A stretch of DNA of 64,000 nucleotides, taken from positions 2,134,367-2,198,366 of the forward strand of contig JBCBSU010000001.1 of NCBI GenBank assembly GCA_039818985.1. The letters are read 5' to 3'. The notes below the pieces were generated by a model. That model had not been told where the DNA came from. It made no database searches and saw only the letters and a program-made list of their open reading frames with translations. The translations under genes and the position numbers were made by a program. How positions within the stretch are numbered: the stretch's first letter is position 1; each line of letters opens with the position of its first letter. The DNA comes from Pseudomonadota bacterium (GTDB taxonomy: Bacteria; Pseudomonadota; Alphaproteobacteria; Sphingomonadales; Sphingomonadaceae). Positions 27,233 to 36,241 of the stretch are shown here, in pieces.

Positions 27233-29050
27233 TCAGCGCAAATTCCACGGTGCCAGCTGCACCGAAAGCGTAAACAGAAAGCGCACATCGCCAACGCTGG
27301 TCTGGAAACCGGCGCTGTTGAGCGGCACCGCAATCAGTGCATCGAGCGTCGCGGTATTGCGCAAATTGGCCCTCAGGCCCGCACCAAGCGAATAGAGCTC
27401 CTGCGGATCGAGGCCGTTAAAGGCGGCATCTTCATTCCACACCCAGGCAGCGTCGAAAAAGGCATAGGGCTGGAATGCCGAAGCCTTGGGTCCGTCGGGT
27501 ATCAGCGAGCCATAGGCAATCTCGTTGCGCACACCGATACCGCTGTCACCAATGATCACGCCCGGATCGAAACCCCGGCCAACAGTGAAGTTGCCGCCGG
27601 AAAACTCCTCATAGGCAAGCAGCGGGTCCGGTGCATATTGCACCCGCGGCGCGACGCTGAGAAGCAGGTCGGGCGTTGGGCGATAATCGAGCTGCGCATT
27701 GGCGCGGAAGACAAACTGGGTGCCATCGGCCTCGATACGGCTGGGCGGAATGACATTGCCCAATATGCAGTCGGTGAAGTTGACACCACAACCCGGTGTC
27801 GCGCCGAAGATATCGATACCCTGGCGCAACTCGATTCCTGCAAGAAACGACCATTTCGGTTCGACCGCAGAATAACCATCGCGTCCGGTAATGCTGGCAG
27901 AGGCAATCTCGCCATAATCGAGCCGGGCATAAAGCACGCTCAGCGTATCGCGGGTCAGCGGTGCGACACCGAAATCGACATCCTGGTCGATATATTCAAA
28001 CCCGAATGTGCCCGACAGATTCTTCGCCTGGCTGCGGATAAATGGGTAACGCATGTTGAGATTGGCGACCAGCGTTTCGGAGTCGAGCAGACCGTTGGCC
28101 CCGACGCTCGGTTCGCTCCAGCTATAGGTGAAATCACCGCCTATAGTGAAACCCTCGCCACCCAGAGTCATGCGGTGCGCCAGCTGCAGAACCTGCTGTT
28201 CATCAAAATCAAGGGTCGAGAAAGCACTGATTGTGGTCTGGTCGCCCAGCCCGGTGATACCGTTGATGCTGACCCGGGCCAGACCGCCAAACCGCCCGAC
28301 TTCACGACTACCGAGATTCTGGATCGCAACATCGGCAAAGACAGGTGTGCGGATCACCGAAAACTCGCCGATCACCTCGCCCGGCGCGGCATTGGCCGGG
28401 CGCAGCGCGAGGCGGACATCCAGCCCTGGAATATCACGCATCAGCAGCAGATAGCGCTCGGCGTCGACGATGTTGAACACCGGCTGGCCCGATAGCTTTT
28501 CGATATAGCGCGCCAGCACCTTTTCCGATGGCCCGGCATCGCCGCGAATTTCCACCCGGGTCATCCGCGCGACCAGCAGATCGAGCGTCACCACACCGTC
28601 GGAAATCGACTGAGGCGGTACCTGCACCGCAGCGAGATAGCCTTGATTGCGCAACGCCGTCGCTGCCCGGTCACGAATCTCGCAAATAATCGCGACCGAG
28701 TTTTCCTGGCCGATATAGGGGGCAAAGCTGTCTGCGAGCAGGCTGCGATCGATCGCATCGGGACCGTTGAAGCGCACATTGCTCAGGGTGAAGCGGGTCG
28801 AGGCAAATTCGGGGGCCGCCAATGGACAGGGCGCACGCTCAAATTCGGTATCGACGCTGATCGGCTGGCCCTGCACCGGAGCAGCGCGGTCCGGGTCGGT
28901 ACGCTGAATCTCTTCGCGGGTCACACCGCCCGGAACGCCCTGCGCTGCCACCGGAACCGATAGCAGCATCAGCGATGCCGTCACGCCTGCAGCAAGCAGT
29001 CGTGTCGCCATCTTCCCGGTTTTTGCCAGCCTGGCAATATCCTGCCTCAT
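27233..29050 (-). CDS. TpsB/FhaC/ShlB-family outer-membrane transporter
   Basis: 605 residues from the ATG at 29050 behind GAAGGGGAG; a start at 29071 is possible. A signal peptide ends at PVAAQG. Residues 80-240 hold two POTRA-like modules (FTLSNVRFNGPDAIDRSLL with RDRAATALRNQGYLAAVQVPPQ, then MTRVEIRGDAGPSEKVLARYIEKL). A beta-barrel follows, with the barrel-plugging loop motif as GRGFDPGVIIGDSG near residue 500 (equivalent to VRGY) and a C-terminal strand ending FTLSVQLAPWNLR. It exports the TpsA protein encoded immediately downstream. Inserted in the barrel is a disulfide-capable segment PGCGVNFTDCILG. Confidence in the two-partner pair is high because of order, spacing and domain content. 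Confidence 0.93.
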   Translation of the reverse strand: MRQDIARLAKTGKMATRLLAAGVTASLMLLSVPVAAQGVPGGVTREEIQRTDPDRAAPVQGQPISVDTEFERAPCPLAAPEFASTRFTLSNVRFNGPDAIDRSLLADSFAPYIGQENSVAIICEIRDRAATALRNQGYLAAVQVPPQSISDGVVTLDLLVARMTRVEIRGDAGPSEKVLARYIEKLSGQPVFNIVDAERYLLLMRDIPGLDVRLALRPANAAPGEVIGEFSVIRTPVFADVAIQNLGSREVGRFGGLARVSINGITGLGDQTTISAFSTLDFDEQQVLQLAHRMTLGGEGFTIGGDFTYSWSEPSVGANGLLDSETLVANLNMRYPFIRSQAKNLSGTFGFEYIDQDVDFGVAPLTRDTLSVLYARLDYGEIASASITGRDGYSAVEPKWSFLAGIELRQGIDIFGATPGCGVNFTDCILGNVIPPSRIEADGTQFVFRANAQLDYRPTPDLLLSVAPRVQYAPDPLLAYEEFSGGNFTVGRGFDPGVIIGDSGIGVRNEIAYGSLIPDGPKASAFQPYAFFDAAWVWNEDAAFNGLDPQELYSLGAGLRANLRNTATLDALIAVPLNSAGFQTSVGDVRFLFTLSVQLAPWNLR

Positions 29051-29122
29051 AAACTCCCCTTCACATTCCAAGGCACATTCATCCGGCGCGACATAGCGGC
29101 ATTGTTCTCACAGCCTGTGCGT

Positions 29123-29965
29123 TCACATCGCTGCGGGTGCCGTTTCCCTTTCCCTATGGACGAGCTGAATTGCATCGCCTCCCGGCGATGGCAGCACGAC
29201 CCCATATTGCGGATTCCTCAGCTTCTCAGCGGCATATTCGAGCTGTACGTCGCAGCCATTGTCCAACAGCACAGTGGCAAGACTGATAGGATCATCACTC
29301 TCGATATCCACTTCTGTAAGATAGATCTTTACCGGTTCGGTCTCGCCATCGGCGGGGTCCTGTGTGAGCTGCCACGCCTTTATTCCGTCCGCCATCGCCG
29401 ACGACCAGGCAACTTCATTGGTATCGGACGGGAAATAGACCAGCCTGCTCTCTCCGCCCTCGATCGGGTCCAGGCGCAAACGTTGTTCCCGTCCTCCGCG
29501 TTTGCGCCACAAAGTGACGCGCGCACCTTCCGCCAGGCAGACCGTGCCGCCCTGCCCGATATCGACAAACCACATCGTCCTGGGTTTTTCATTCTCATAG
29601 AGTGTGCCGCCGCCGGGAGCGGGAACAGGGCCGCGCACCGCTCCGGCGCGCGAGCGCTGTGTGTTGCGCAGCGAGCGGGCAATACCCTCTGCACGCTCCT
29701 GCGCTCTTGGGTGCGGTGCGTCGAGCCGCATCGTCAGCGGCCCCCTCAGCACCCTTGTACCCCCGCCATCGAGAAGCAACAGGCCATCACCCTGTTTCAG
29801 GCTAATCTCGGCATCATCGGCCAGGCGAGTTCCACGCGGATAATCGGCAGCCGACGGACCGGCGGAATCGATGACCAGCACATCCGCCCGCGCCGCTGCG
29901 GGAAGCGCAAGCGCCAGTGCGGCAAACAGCAGCACGACACGGCAGGAGGATGCGATCGGCAACAT
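29123..29965 (-). CDS. secreted protein of unknown family, paralogue of the preceding gene
   Basis: 280 residues from the ATG at 29965, one base after the stop of the upstream paralogue; the frame continues further into that gene but the signal peptide (VVLLFAALALALPAAARA) fits this start. The mature part begins DVLVIDSAGPSAADYPRGTRLADDAEISLKQGD followed by GGGTRVLRGP, the same plan as the neighbour (SAGPSAxxYPxGxxLAxDAxIxLKxGD...GTRVLRGP). A middle WFVDIGQGGTVCLAEGARVTLWRK block is also shared. The beginning (pressure toward a small beta-sandwich, LKxGDxxxxLDxxGTRVLRGP) is reminiscent of FecR-like periplasmic domains, but I cannot confirm it. Two conserved cysteines could form a disulfide. 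It lies between the cyclase and TpsB genes. Confidence 0.75.
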   Translation of the reverse strand: MLPIASSCRVVLLFAALALALPAAARADVLVIDSAGPSAADYPRGTRLADDAEISLKQGDGLLLLDGGGTRVLRGPLTMRLDAPHPRAQERAEGIARSLRNTQRSRAGAVRGPVPAPGGGTLYENEKPRTMWFVDIGQGGTVCLAEGARVTLWRKRGGREQRLRLDPIEGGESRLVYFPSDTNEVAWSSAMADGIKAWQLTQDPADGETEPVKIYLTEVDIESDDPISLATVLLDNGCDVQLEYAAEKLRNPQYGVVLPSPGGDAIQLVHRERETAPAAM

Positions 29966-29966
29966 C

Positions 29967-30785
29967 TTATCCGGCCATGTCCGTCGTTGCTGCATCCGTT
30001 GCATCTTCGGTGCCCAGTGTATCGACGAGCAGATCAAGCTGCCGCTGACAACCGCGATCGATCAGCGCCGCAGCGATATCATCAAGAGCTTCGGGCACAT
30101 CTGCCATCATACGCACGGTTATCTGTGCCGGCTCTGTGGCGTCCGGCATCGCCAGGCTGTAGCTGCCGCCATCGGCCAATGGCACAGTCTCGACCGGCCA
30201 GCGCTTCAGCGCATTGCCACGACGCCACTCAATAGCAGCGGAACCACCGCCGCTGGCAGAGACAAGTGTCGCGGTTTCGCCGCTGCGTACGCTTTTGCGC
30301 CACAATACCGTCGCCTTGGGGTCGACAATGCAGTAGATGCCCGGACGGCTGGTATCGACGAACCACAAATTCGGGCTGCGTACCGGAGCCTGGCTATCGC
30401 CGGCACGCGCGGTTCCTGCGCTGCGTACCGCCCCGGTGCGGGCACGCCGGTTGCTGCGTGTAGTCAGCAGCGAGGCCATGCCGCTGGACCGGCTATTACT
30501 GGCGACACGACGATTGAGCGACACCGTTTGTGGCCCGCGCAGCACCCTGGTGCCGGCCTTGTCGAGAACGGTGATGACATCGCCGCTTTTCAGCGTAATG
30601 CGTGCATCTGCAGCCAGCTTCTTGCCGGCAGGATATTGTGATGCCGATGGCCCGGTTGAACGCACCACCACCGATTGCGCCATCGCAGGCACCGTCGCCG
30701 CAGCGAACGCCCCCGAGACGATCGCCGCCGCCAGGGCAGCCTTTAGCGTCGCCTTTCCTGTCTTTCTGGTATTATCCCAGAACAT
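29967..30785 (-). CDS. secreted protein of unknown family, first of a paralogous pair
   Basis: 272 residues with a signal peptide (AAIVSGAFAAATVPAMAQ). Residues 37-90 (STGPSASQYPAGKKLAADARITLKSGD, then GTRVLRGPQTVSL) and residues 150-175 (NLWFVDTSRPGIYCIVDPKATVLWRK) align by eye with the protein encoded just downstream. Between them lies a basic Ser/Arg-rich linker (RSNRRARTGAVR). The C-terminal third has ALIDRGCQRQLDLLVDTL, matching LLDNGCDVQLEYAAEKL in the paralogue, so both keep two cysteines at equivalent places. Its start overlaps the end of the cyclase gene by 14 bases. Periplasmic location and a sensor or accessory role for the cyclase/CHAT system are inferred only. Confidence 0.76.
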   Translation of the reverse strand: MFWDNTRKTGKATLKAALAAAIVSGAFAAATVPAMAQSVVVRSTGPSASQYPAGKKLAADARITLKSGDVITVLDKAGTRVLRGPQTVSLNRRVASNSRSSGMASLLTTRSNRRARTGAVRSAGTARAGDSQAPVRSPNLWFVDTSRPGIYCIVDPKATVLWRKSVRSGETATLVSASGGGSAAIEWRRGNALKRWPVETVPLADGGSYSLAMPDATEPAQITVRMMADVPEALDDIAAALIDRGCQRQLDLLVDTLGTEDATDAATTDMAG

Positions 30786-32802
30786 AGCTTTCTCCTTTTC
30801 CGGTTGCCTGCAACCGTTTCATCAAATTGCTCAGGGCATTATCTTCGCCCCATTTCGCGATAATGTCTGTGAGCCGTGACACAGCGCTGGAATCACCCTC
30901 GGCATGGGCGGATACAATGCTTGCCAGTTCGGCGCGCTGCTCGGCCTGCCATTCGGGCGCAGGCTCGAAAATCTCTACCGGAGTGGCGCGCCCCCGCAGC
31001 GTGATGGTGCCCATGGGCCGATACCAGTCCAGTCCCGAACGCTCGGCCGCCTCACGGCTGACCAGCACCCTGGTGTCTAGCGCCTTGTTCGCGGCTTCGA
31101 GCCGTGCCGCAGTATTCATGCTGTCCCCGAAGGCGGTGTATTGTATCCGCCCCTCACCGCCAAAATTGCCGACTATCGCTTCGCCGAAATGCATGCCGAC
31201 GCGGGTACGGCCAATCGGCGGAACACCGGCTGGCGCGGAGTTGCGGAAATCCTCCCCGGCCTGGTACATGGCATAGGCCGCGCGTGCTGCCCGTTCGCCA
31301 TCATCAGGATAGGAAATCGGTGCGCCCCAGAAGGCAACGACAGCATCACCGACAAATTTGTCGAGGGTGCCACCATATTCCAGCACCACCGCCGCCAGCC
31401 GGTCGAGATAATCGTTGAGCAAATGGGCCACCATTTCCGGTTCGATAGCGTGACTCAGCTTGGTAAAGCCCTCGAGATCGGTAAAGACGCAGAAAATCTC
31501 GCGCTTCTCACCATGCAGCGCCAGCTTGTCCGGATCCTGCAGGATTTCCGAAGCGACCGATTTGGGCAGATATTTGCCCAGAGCGCCCTGGGCAAAGGCG
31601 CGCTGTTTCGAACCGATGACCCGTGCCGATGCGCTGATCGAGGCATAGGCGATCAACCAGCCGGCGCCCCAGCCAAAGGACGGCAGGCCCAACGTGTGTA
31701 CATTCATCGATTCCAGCCAGAAGGGCATGGCGAGGAAAAACACCAGTTGCAGGATCAGCAGCAGCGCGATCACCCAGGCACGGGCATTGCTGACCGCAGT
31801 CAGTCCACCGGCGATGATCACCAGCAACGCCGCCAGCCACAGCACAGCGCCGGGAATGGTCGCCGGCTGCTCGCCGTCAAGCAACTGCGCCAGCATATGC
31901 GCATGAACTTCCAGCCCGATCATCTGGCTTGCCCTGGTGACTGGATCGCCAATGCGGGTGAACGGGGTGTCGAACTGGTCAAAATCGACGAAATCGCCGC
32001 CAATCAGCACGTGCCGCCCGGCAATCTGTCCAGCGACGATCTTGGCGGTTGCCGGGTCCGCCAACAGATCGATTGGGATTTTGGCGAAAACCGGGCGGTC
32101 AACCGCCTCGGGCGCGCGGAACAGGATTGGCCCTTGATAACTGTCAAAGCCCTTGGCCTCTCCGGCCAGCGCGATGGAGAAAAATGGTGGCAATTCCTCG
32201 GGCTGGTCGGGCCAGCGGCGCACCACGCCATCACTGTCGGTCTGCAGCCGAATGCTGCTTGCGGCGCTGTTGCCGGTGGTGACATCATCGAGATAGGCTT
32301 CGAGAAACTTCTGCTGCTCGAAGCGGATCGCCTCGGCATTGGTATCCACCGAAGCATAGGCAATATGCGTCGGCGTGGCCATGTCGAGCAGCGTCCGCTG
32401 CAACAGCGGGTCATCATCCTGCGGCTGGTCGAACAATATATCGATGCCGATCGATTTCGGCTGCAGCGCATCGATATTCTGCAGCGCATTGGCAAGAATG
32501 GTGCGATCCACCGGTGATCGCTGGCCGGTGTCGCGCAATGTCTTGTCGGTATAGACGACCATAACGATACGCTCATCCTGCGCCGCCTGTGGTGCGAAAT
32601 TGGCCGCGCGGATATCGTAAAGCGCGCTTTCCGCATCGCGCAGCAGCGGTACATCCCAGCTGAACCGTGCGATCAGCAGCGCCAACAGGATGAAGAAGAC
32701 GGTCGCCACCAGCCGCACAGGACCCAGTTGCGAGATCATCCGCCTGGCCGTGCGGTCAACCTCGACACTTGATGGTGCAGCGGAGGGGGCGATATCGGTC
32801 AT
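30772..32802 (-). CDS. CHASE2-domain class III adenylate/guanylate cyclase
   Basis: 676 residues. One N-terminal transmembrane helix (residues 28-48) precedes an extracytoplasmic CHASE2 domain (about 50-320; SIGIDILFDQPQ, HVLIGGDFVDFDQFDTPF). Three closely spaced transmembrane helices follow (325-400). The cytoplasmic catalytic domain (about 425-620) has both metal-binding aspartates (FTDLEGFTKL near 441, DKFVGDAVVAFW near 485) and the transition-state Asn-Arg pair in NTAARLEAANK, so it should be active and make cAMP or cGMP. CHASE2 is a family of extracytoplasmic sensor domains with unknown ligands. It is 3 bases after the CHAT gene and overlaps the next gene, so it belongs to the same operon and could gate it by a cyclic nucleotide. 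Confidence 0.93.
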   Translation of the reverse strand: MTDIAPSAAPSSVEVDRTARRMISQLGPVRLVATVFFILLALLIARFSWDVPLLRDAESALYDIRAANFAPQAAQDERIVMVVYTDKTLRDTGQRSPVDRTILANALQNIDALQPKSIGIDILFDQPQDDDPLLQRTLLDMATPTHIAYASVDTNAEAIRFEQQKFLEAYLDDVTTGNSAASSIRLQTDSDGVVRRWPDQPEELPPFFSIALAGEAKGFDSYQGPILFRAPEAVDRPVFAKIPIDLLADPATAKIVAGQIAGRHVLIGGDFVDFDQFDTPFTRIGDPVTRASQMIGLEVHAHMLAQLLDGEQPATIPGAVLWLAALLVIIAGGLTAVSNARAWVIALLLILQLVFFLAMPFWLESMNVHTLGLPSFGWGAGWLIAYASISASARVIGSKQRAFAQGALGKYLPKSVASEILQDPDKLALHGEKREIFCVFTDLEGFTKLSHAIEPEMVAHLLNDYLDRLAAVVLEYGGTLDKFVGDAVVAFWGAPISYPDDGERAARAAYAMYQAGEDFRNSAPAGVPPIGRTRVGMHFGEAIVGNFGGEGRIQYTAFGDSMNTAARLEAANKALDTRVLVSREAAERSGLDWYRPMGTITLRGRATPVEIFEPAPEWQAEQRAELASIVSAHAEGDSSAVSRLTDIIAKWGEDNALSNLMKRLQATGKGESYVLG

Positions 32803-32805
32803 GCG

Positions 32806-35800
32806 TCAGTCCGCAGCCGCCGGGCTGGCTGCGCTATCCATGCGCAGGCTGCGCGCACCGTCGCCGATCACCGCAAAACCGGCCCAGTAATAGGGATGCG
32901 ACGTTATCGGGTCATCCATTAGCGGCTTTTGCGCGGCTGACAGCGCCGCCCATATCGCCGTGTCCTGCCCTTCGGCAAAAAGCGTGGTGATCAGTCGCGA
33001 TGTCGCATCGAAATCATCGGGTGCCGGCCAGTGGCTAGCGAGCACGGAACGGCCACCGGCGCCGATAAAGGCACGCACCAGACCATCGAGCGAACCGCCG
33101 CCACCCGTGTCCAGCCCGGCCTCCCGCGTGGCCGCAACCGTTGCCTTGCCGGCGGTGTCACAGGCAGAGAGGATCACCAGATCGGCGTCGAGCCTCAAGT
33201 CGAATATTTCGCGAAAGGTCAACAGCCCGTCGGAATCGTCATCGCCAAAGGAGGTCAGCAGCGCCGGGCGTGCCGGACATTCGGGACGCGGCGCGGTGAC
33301 CAAACCATGGGTAGCGAAGTGCAATATGCGATAGTCATCCAGATCGCCGCGCGCCTTGATAGCGCTGTCGCTGAATGCCGCACCAGTGAGCAGTTCCGAC
33401 TGCGACTGGCCAACCAACGTGCCGACGGCACGCAATTCCGCTGCGGAAATCGGCTTGTTCCACTCTGCCAGTGGCCAGGCACAGCCCGCCGTACCCTCCC
33501 CTGTCGGTCCGCGAGTGCCACTGATGCGGGTTTCGCCGAAAATCGCGGCATTTTCGCCCATGCCAAGATATTGCCGGCTTGCGCCCGATGCCGGTGCATC
33601 CCGGGCATCGACAAAGGCTCGCGCCGACACCGCGGTACTCACCGCCAGATCACGCGCCAGCCATCGGACATCGCTGACATCGAACGGGTCGCCATCGATG
33701 CTGTCGGCGCGCGCAGCAAAGCGCTCCACCGAGGCATCATCTGTGACCAGCAGGTCGATCGGCAACCGCAGCAGCGCACCATCAGGCTCGAAAATCAGAT
33801 GGTCGAGATTGCGCAGAGGGCCGTCAATCGGCTGGAACAGGTCTCTATAGAGCGACCGGGCATTGGCAACATCAAAGGGCGTGGTCAGATATTGCCGGGA
33901 CACCGGATCGAATTCGGAAATGGTCTCGCGTATCGCATCGACACGGCGTTCCATATCGGCAGCGCTGAGATCAGCGCGCCAGGCACGGCTGGTCTCGCCG
34001 TCGGTAAAGAACACATAGACCTTGCCCGAAGCGACCGAAATGCGGCTGAAGCCTTCGCCCGGCTTGATCGCATCGGACAGCTCGTCAAGGCCGAGAAGCC
34101 GCGTCGCCAGCGCGGTATATTGCGGATAGGCCGAGAGGCTGATCAGCACCTGGCGCTGCGCCGCCTCCAATCGGTCAATTTCGCTCGCCAGCGCAACGCG
34201 GCGCTGGGCAACACTGCCCTGGTCCTCGACTTCGCCGAGCGCGGCAAACTCGATCCGAAGCCTCTCGACTGAGCGGGTAAGGTTGGTCGACTGGCGGAAC
34301 AGCCTTGCCGCCTCGTCATCGCCGGCGCTGAGTTCGCGTGCCAATATCGCCTGGGTCTCGGCAACACCGGGCCGGACCAGTATCTGGGTCGCCTCGAAGA
34401 ACTCCTGCACATCTGCATCACTGGCATTGCCGTCACCCACCAGCATGTCGAAATAGGGCGCCAGCTGATTGGCAAATCCGGTCAGTGCGCTGCGCCGGTT
34501 GAGCGAGTTTTCCACCACCTCGCGATACACGGCACGCGCCCTGTCATTCTCGCCGCGACGCACCAGATATGCCCCCAGCCGCGCCCTTGCCGCACTCAGC
34601 GCGCGCGTTTCGGGATATTGTGTCTGCAACAGTGTGATCGCCTGCTGATAATAATCCTCTGCCGTCGCATAGTCGCCGCCATCTTCGGCTATGACACCCA
34701 GTTCGGTGAGTATCTGGGTACGCAACCGGATAATCGATACGACCCGGCCATCGCGCACCGCCATGACCTCTTGCAACGCCTGCAACAGGCCTTCCCGCGC
34801 CACTTCAGGCTGGCCCGAAAGCCGCTGTGCCGTGGCAACCAGGTGCCTGGCCTGCGCATCGATGATGATCGCTCGCTCCTCCGGCGTCAGTTTGAGATCA
34901 TCGACAAAACCCAGAATGTCGCCAAGGCTGGTCTCATTGTTGATCCGGGCTGAAATCGGGCGGGTGATCTCGCCCTGTTCGCGCAACACCCTAGCGCTGT
35001 CGACAATCGGCGCGATCGGTTCAGCAAGCCGCGCCCTGGCGGCGTCATATTGGCGCTGGTTGATCAGGTGGATTGCCTCGAAATTACGCCGCAGCCGCGC
35101 CTGCACCGGATCGTCGGTCGGGCTGCGTCGCGCCTCGGCAAACAGCGCATCGGCCTCGGCAAATTCGCCGAGATTGGATTTTTGCAACGCCCGGTTGATG
35201 ATGAACTCCGCCGGGTCGAGGCTGGTTTCCTCGCCGATCAGCCGCTGTTCGAGCGTCTCGAAAAACGCGGCCGCATCAGCATAATCGCCACGATTATTGC
35301 GTCGATAGCCCTCAGCCAGTGCCTGATCCGGCTCGAGCGTCAGTGCCTGCACCCTGGCGAAGGCGGCGCTGTCGCCGAATGATGTGGTAACAACGCGGAT
35401 ATCACCATCGACCAGCCGGTCGGTCATCACCGATTCCAGCGCCAGCCGCAACGCATCATTATAGGCGGAAAAGCCCTCGGCAACATAATGCGCCTTGCCA
35501 GTCTTGCGGCGCAAAATGGTGTAGGGCAAATTGCCCTCGCGCCAGATACAGGAGCGCGCATCGGAACTTGCCGCCTGTTGCGAGGTAGAGCAATCGACAT
35601 CATCGCTGCGCCGGGTCGTCAGCCGCTGCGATACGTCTCCAGCACTCTCCCTAAGCGCAAAAACATAGCCGACCGGCTTGGCGGAATCGCGGCAAACAAT
35701 CGCCCAGCTACGGTCAAATGGAGAGATATTGGCAGGATCGAGCGACCGGCTCTGGGCCTGGCACAGCGTGTCGCCACCACCGCTGCCGACCGGAAAGCTG

Positions 35801-35985
35801 TCGCGCAGACTGACCGGCTGCTGGGCCTGAACGGGAACGACCGAGGCTATTGTGGCGAGCGACAGACCAATAGCCAGCGCAGCCTTGCACGCCAGCTGCG
35901 AAGAACGCATCATCCTGTCAGGGAGATGGAGAAATGAAAGCCTCCCGGTTGTCCTGACGGGAGCATCTTCCTCACAAAACCGCAT
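32806..35985 (-). CDS. exported CHAT-domain (caspase-like) protease with TPR-like region
   Basis: 1059 residues from the ATG at 35985, which has AGAGGGG at good spacing; ATG at 35913 would give a shorter leader to the same signal peptide (KAALAIGLSLATIASVVPVQAQ). Residues 190-560 are helical repeats of TPR type (YRRNNRGDYADAAAFFETLEQRL, YATAEDYYQQAITLLQTQYPE). The C-terminal CHAT domain (about 760-1045) keeps the catalytic dyad: His in HFATHGL near 891 and Cys in LSACDT near 941, then GGGGSLDGLVRAFIGAGGRSVLASHW. It should therefore be a working clan CD cysteine protease. The signal peptide puts it in the periplasm or outside, unlike cytosolic CHAT effectors of defence systems. First gene of the cluster ending with tpsB-tpsA; processing of the exoprotein is one possible role. 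Confidence 0.9.
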   Translation of the reverse strand: MRFCEEDAPVRTTGRLSFLHLPDRMMRSSQLACKAALAIGLSLATIASVVPVQAQQPVSLRDSFPVGSGGGDTLCQAQSRSLDPANISPFDRSWAIVCRDSAKPVGYVFALRESAGDVSQRLTTRRSDDVDCSTSQQAASSDARSCIWREGNLPYTILRRKTGKAHYVAEGFSAYNDALRLALESVMTDRLVDGDIRVVTTSFGDSAAFARVQALTLEPDQALAEGYRRNNRGDYADAAAFFETLEQRLIGEETSLDPAEFIINRALQKSNLGEFAEADALFAEARRSPTDDPVQARLRRNFEAIHLINQRQYDAARARLAEPIAPIVDSARVLREQGEITRPISARINNETSLGDILGFVDDLKLTPEERAIIIDAQARHLVATAQRLSGQPEVAREGLLQALQEVMAVRDGRVVSIIRLRTQILTELGVIAEDGGDYATAEDYYQQAITLLQTQYPETRALSAARARLGAYLVRRGENDRARAVYREVVENSLNRRSALTGFANQLAPYFDMLVGDGNASDADVQEFFEATQILVRPGVAETQAILARELSAGDDEAARLFRQSTNLTRSVERLRIEFAALGEVEDQGSVAQRRVALASEIDRLEAAQRQVLISLSAYPQYTALATRLLGLDELSDAIKPGEGFSRISVASGKVYVFFTDGETSRAWRADLSAADMERRVDAIRETISEFDPVSRQYLTTPFDVANARSLYRDLFQPIDGPLRNLDHLIFEPDGALLRLPIDLLVTDDASVERFAARADSIDGDPFDVSDVRWLARDLAVSTAVSARAFVDARDAPASGASRQYLGMGENAAIFGETRISGTRGPTGEGTAGCAWPLAEWNKPISAAELRAVGTLVGQSQSELLTGAAFSDSAIKARGDLDDYRILHFATHGLVTAPRPECPARPALLTSFGDDDSDGLLTFREIFDLRLDADLVILSACDTAGKATVAATREAGLDTGGGGSLDGLVRAFIGAGGRSVLASHWPAPDDFDATSRLITTLFAEGQDTAIWAALSAAQKPLMDDPITSHPYYWAGFAVIGDGARSLRMDSAASPAAAD

Positions 35986-36147
35986 CGCACACCCCTCTTG
36001 CAAATGCCGCCGCCCGGCGTTCCCACGCCGACAGCATCCATTACAGTGCGACCCGATTTAAGCCCCGCTATGCGCAGCCCAGCTGCAGCCTTATGAGACT
36101 CATTTCACAACTGTTATAGGATGTATCAGACATTAAGGGAAGCCATG

Positions 36148-36191
36148 GTGCCACAAATCACAATTGTCGCAACTTTGTGTAATAATGGCAC
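36148..36191. promoter_or_regulatory. imperfect inverted repeat upstream of the CHAT cluster
   Basis: GTGCCA (36148-36153) with CACAA (36159-36163) is mirrored by TTGTG (36175-36179) with TGGCAC (36186-36191), giving a two-part inverted repeat centred near 36169. It lies about 165 bases before the CHAT start and 50 bases past the end of the nitroreductase gene. Operator function is a guess. Confidence 0.3.
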
Positions 36192-36241
36192 AATCAGCAA
36201 GAATATCAGGGTGATCGCAGCCCATCGGCAAGGTGCGGTTG

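Noticed and set aside
30772-35985. CHAT protease as part of an anti-phage (gRAMP/Craspase-like) defence system
   Set aside because: No CRISPR effector is near, and the protein has a signal peptide, which places it outside the cytoplasm.
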